DNA of 23,237 bases from Acidobacteriota bacterium (GTDB lineage: Bacteria > Acidobacteriota > Terriglobia > UBA7540), in the NCBI GenBank assembly GCA_003165615.1, contig PLWR01000670.1, positions 1 through 23,237 on the forward strand. The letters are read 5' to 3'. Each line of letters begins with the position of its first letter. Positions within the stretch are counted from its first letter, which is position 1. Under the pieces are notes generated by a model. The model saw only the letters and a program-made list of their open reading frames with translations, searched no databases and had not been told where the DNA came from. This document shows, piece after piece, positions 22,918 through 23,237 of this stretch. The position numbers and the translations under genes were made by a program.

Positions 22918-23237
22918 CTACTTGTCAGGCTCAAACTTTGCGGTGGGCGGCCAAGTGCCGCCAATCCGCATTCCGTAGAACGACCGATAGACGAAGCAAA
23001 TCGACACCGCAAAGAAAATTGCAGCCAAAATATGCGTCAAGCCGAAACCGTGAGTGGCGGTCAACTTGACGGCCAGCTCCACGGCCAGGAGGCCGAAGAG
23101 CGTGGTGAATTTGATGACCGGGTTGAGCGCCACGGAAGACGTATCCTTGAACGGGTCGCCCACCGTATCGCCCACCACGGTGGCGTCGTGCAGCGCCGTG
23201 CCTTTCTGCTTCAACTCCACCTCAACAATCTTCTTGG
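22918..23237 (-). CDS. hppA: Membrane pyrophosphatase (pyrophosphate-energised ion pump), C-terminal end; gene runs off the right edge
   Basis: The last 106 residues of a membrane-bound ion-pumping pyrophosphatase, which hydrolyses PPi and pumps H+ (or Na+) across the membrane. The hallmark VVGDTVGDPFKDTSSVALNPVIKFTTLFG carries the conserved aspartates and lysine of the substrate site, followed by two membrane segments (LLAVELAVKL and THILAAIFFAVSICFVY). The first in-window start-like codon at 23220 is an internal GTG: upstream bases continue the frame (KKIVEVELKQK), so the gene is truncated by the edge. K+ dependence and ion specificity depend on residues outside the window. Confidence 0.92.
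   Translation of the reverse strand, partial: KKIVEVELKQKGTALHDATVVGDTVGDPFKDTSSVALNPVIKFTTLFGLLAVELAVKLTATHGFGLTHILAAIFFAVSICFVYRSFYGMRIGGTWPPTAKFEPDK

Noticed and set aside
1..23237. tRNA genes, rRNA genes, CRISPR arrays, insertion sequences or phage attachment sites
   Set aside because: Looked for T-loop-like GGTTCGAATCC patterns, regularly spaced repeats, and transposase or integrase motifs by eye on both strands; none was convincing.

Overview
The window looks like a chromosomal segment of a mesophilic, polysaccharide-using bacterium, most probably an acidobacterium. This is inferred from moderately high G+C, the mix of a Tat-exported DUF1680 glycosidase, a DUF2961 glycosidase, a pyrophosphate-energised pump, URO-D-like paralogues and many GC-rich intergenic palindromes. 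There is no rRNA or diagnostic marker gene, so the phylum is an inference only. I recognised no tRNA, rRNA, CRISPR array, transposase or phage gene. Both edges cut through genes: a sodium/solute symporter on the left and the membrane pyrophosphatase on the right.

Left part (1-7811). After the symporter end come, all on the minus strand: a GTG-started AbrB-like antitoxin / PIN toxin pair, a TIM-barrel protein resembling peptidase U32, an aldehyde dehydrogenase of the 2-oxoglutarate-semialdehyde type, a small unknown protein, a divergent ketol-acid reductoisomerase, a single-pass membrane protein and a URO-D-family protein. The gap at 2569-2903 holds a cluster of two direct and two inverted copies of a short palindromic repeat.

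Centre (7812-13590). Four plus-strand genes overlap end to start and form one tight operon: a nitroreductase, a fold-type-II PLP enzyme distantly like threonine synthase, a 2-isopropylmalate/homocitrate-synthase-like aldol enzyme without a regulatory domain, and a 913-residue A-T-TE protein. The adenylation domain lacks the aspartate that normally holds an alpha-amino group, and the thioesterase has cysteine in place of the nucleophilic serine. An HMGL-type synthase together with an AMP-forming ligase is the signature of beta-lactone pathways, so this is best read as an undescribed small-molecule cluster. Its first half is visibly poorer in G+C than its surroundings, which suggests horizontal acquisition. 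This is the most interesting part of the window.

Right part (13741-23237). A Tat-secreted GH127 (DUF1680) beta-L-arabinofuranosidase-like enzyme and a secreted GH172 (DUF2961) enzyme, both furanosidase families, frame a truncated RsbW-like kinase, a double-PilZ protein with a zinc-ribbon-like insert, and a second URO-D-like protein. They suggest use of arabinofuranose-containing glycans, with the partial symporter and the aldehyde dehydrogenase as possible but unproven partners. Then come two translationally coupled, paralogous secreted coiled-coil proteins, an orphan YgiT-type zinc-finger protein and the end of hppA. A 20-nt perfect palindrome plus flank recurs identically near both ends of the window.
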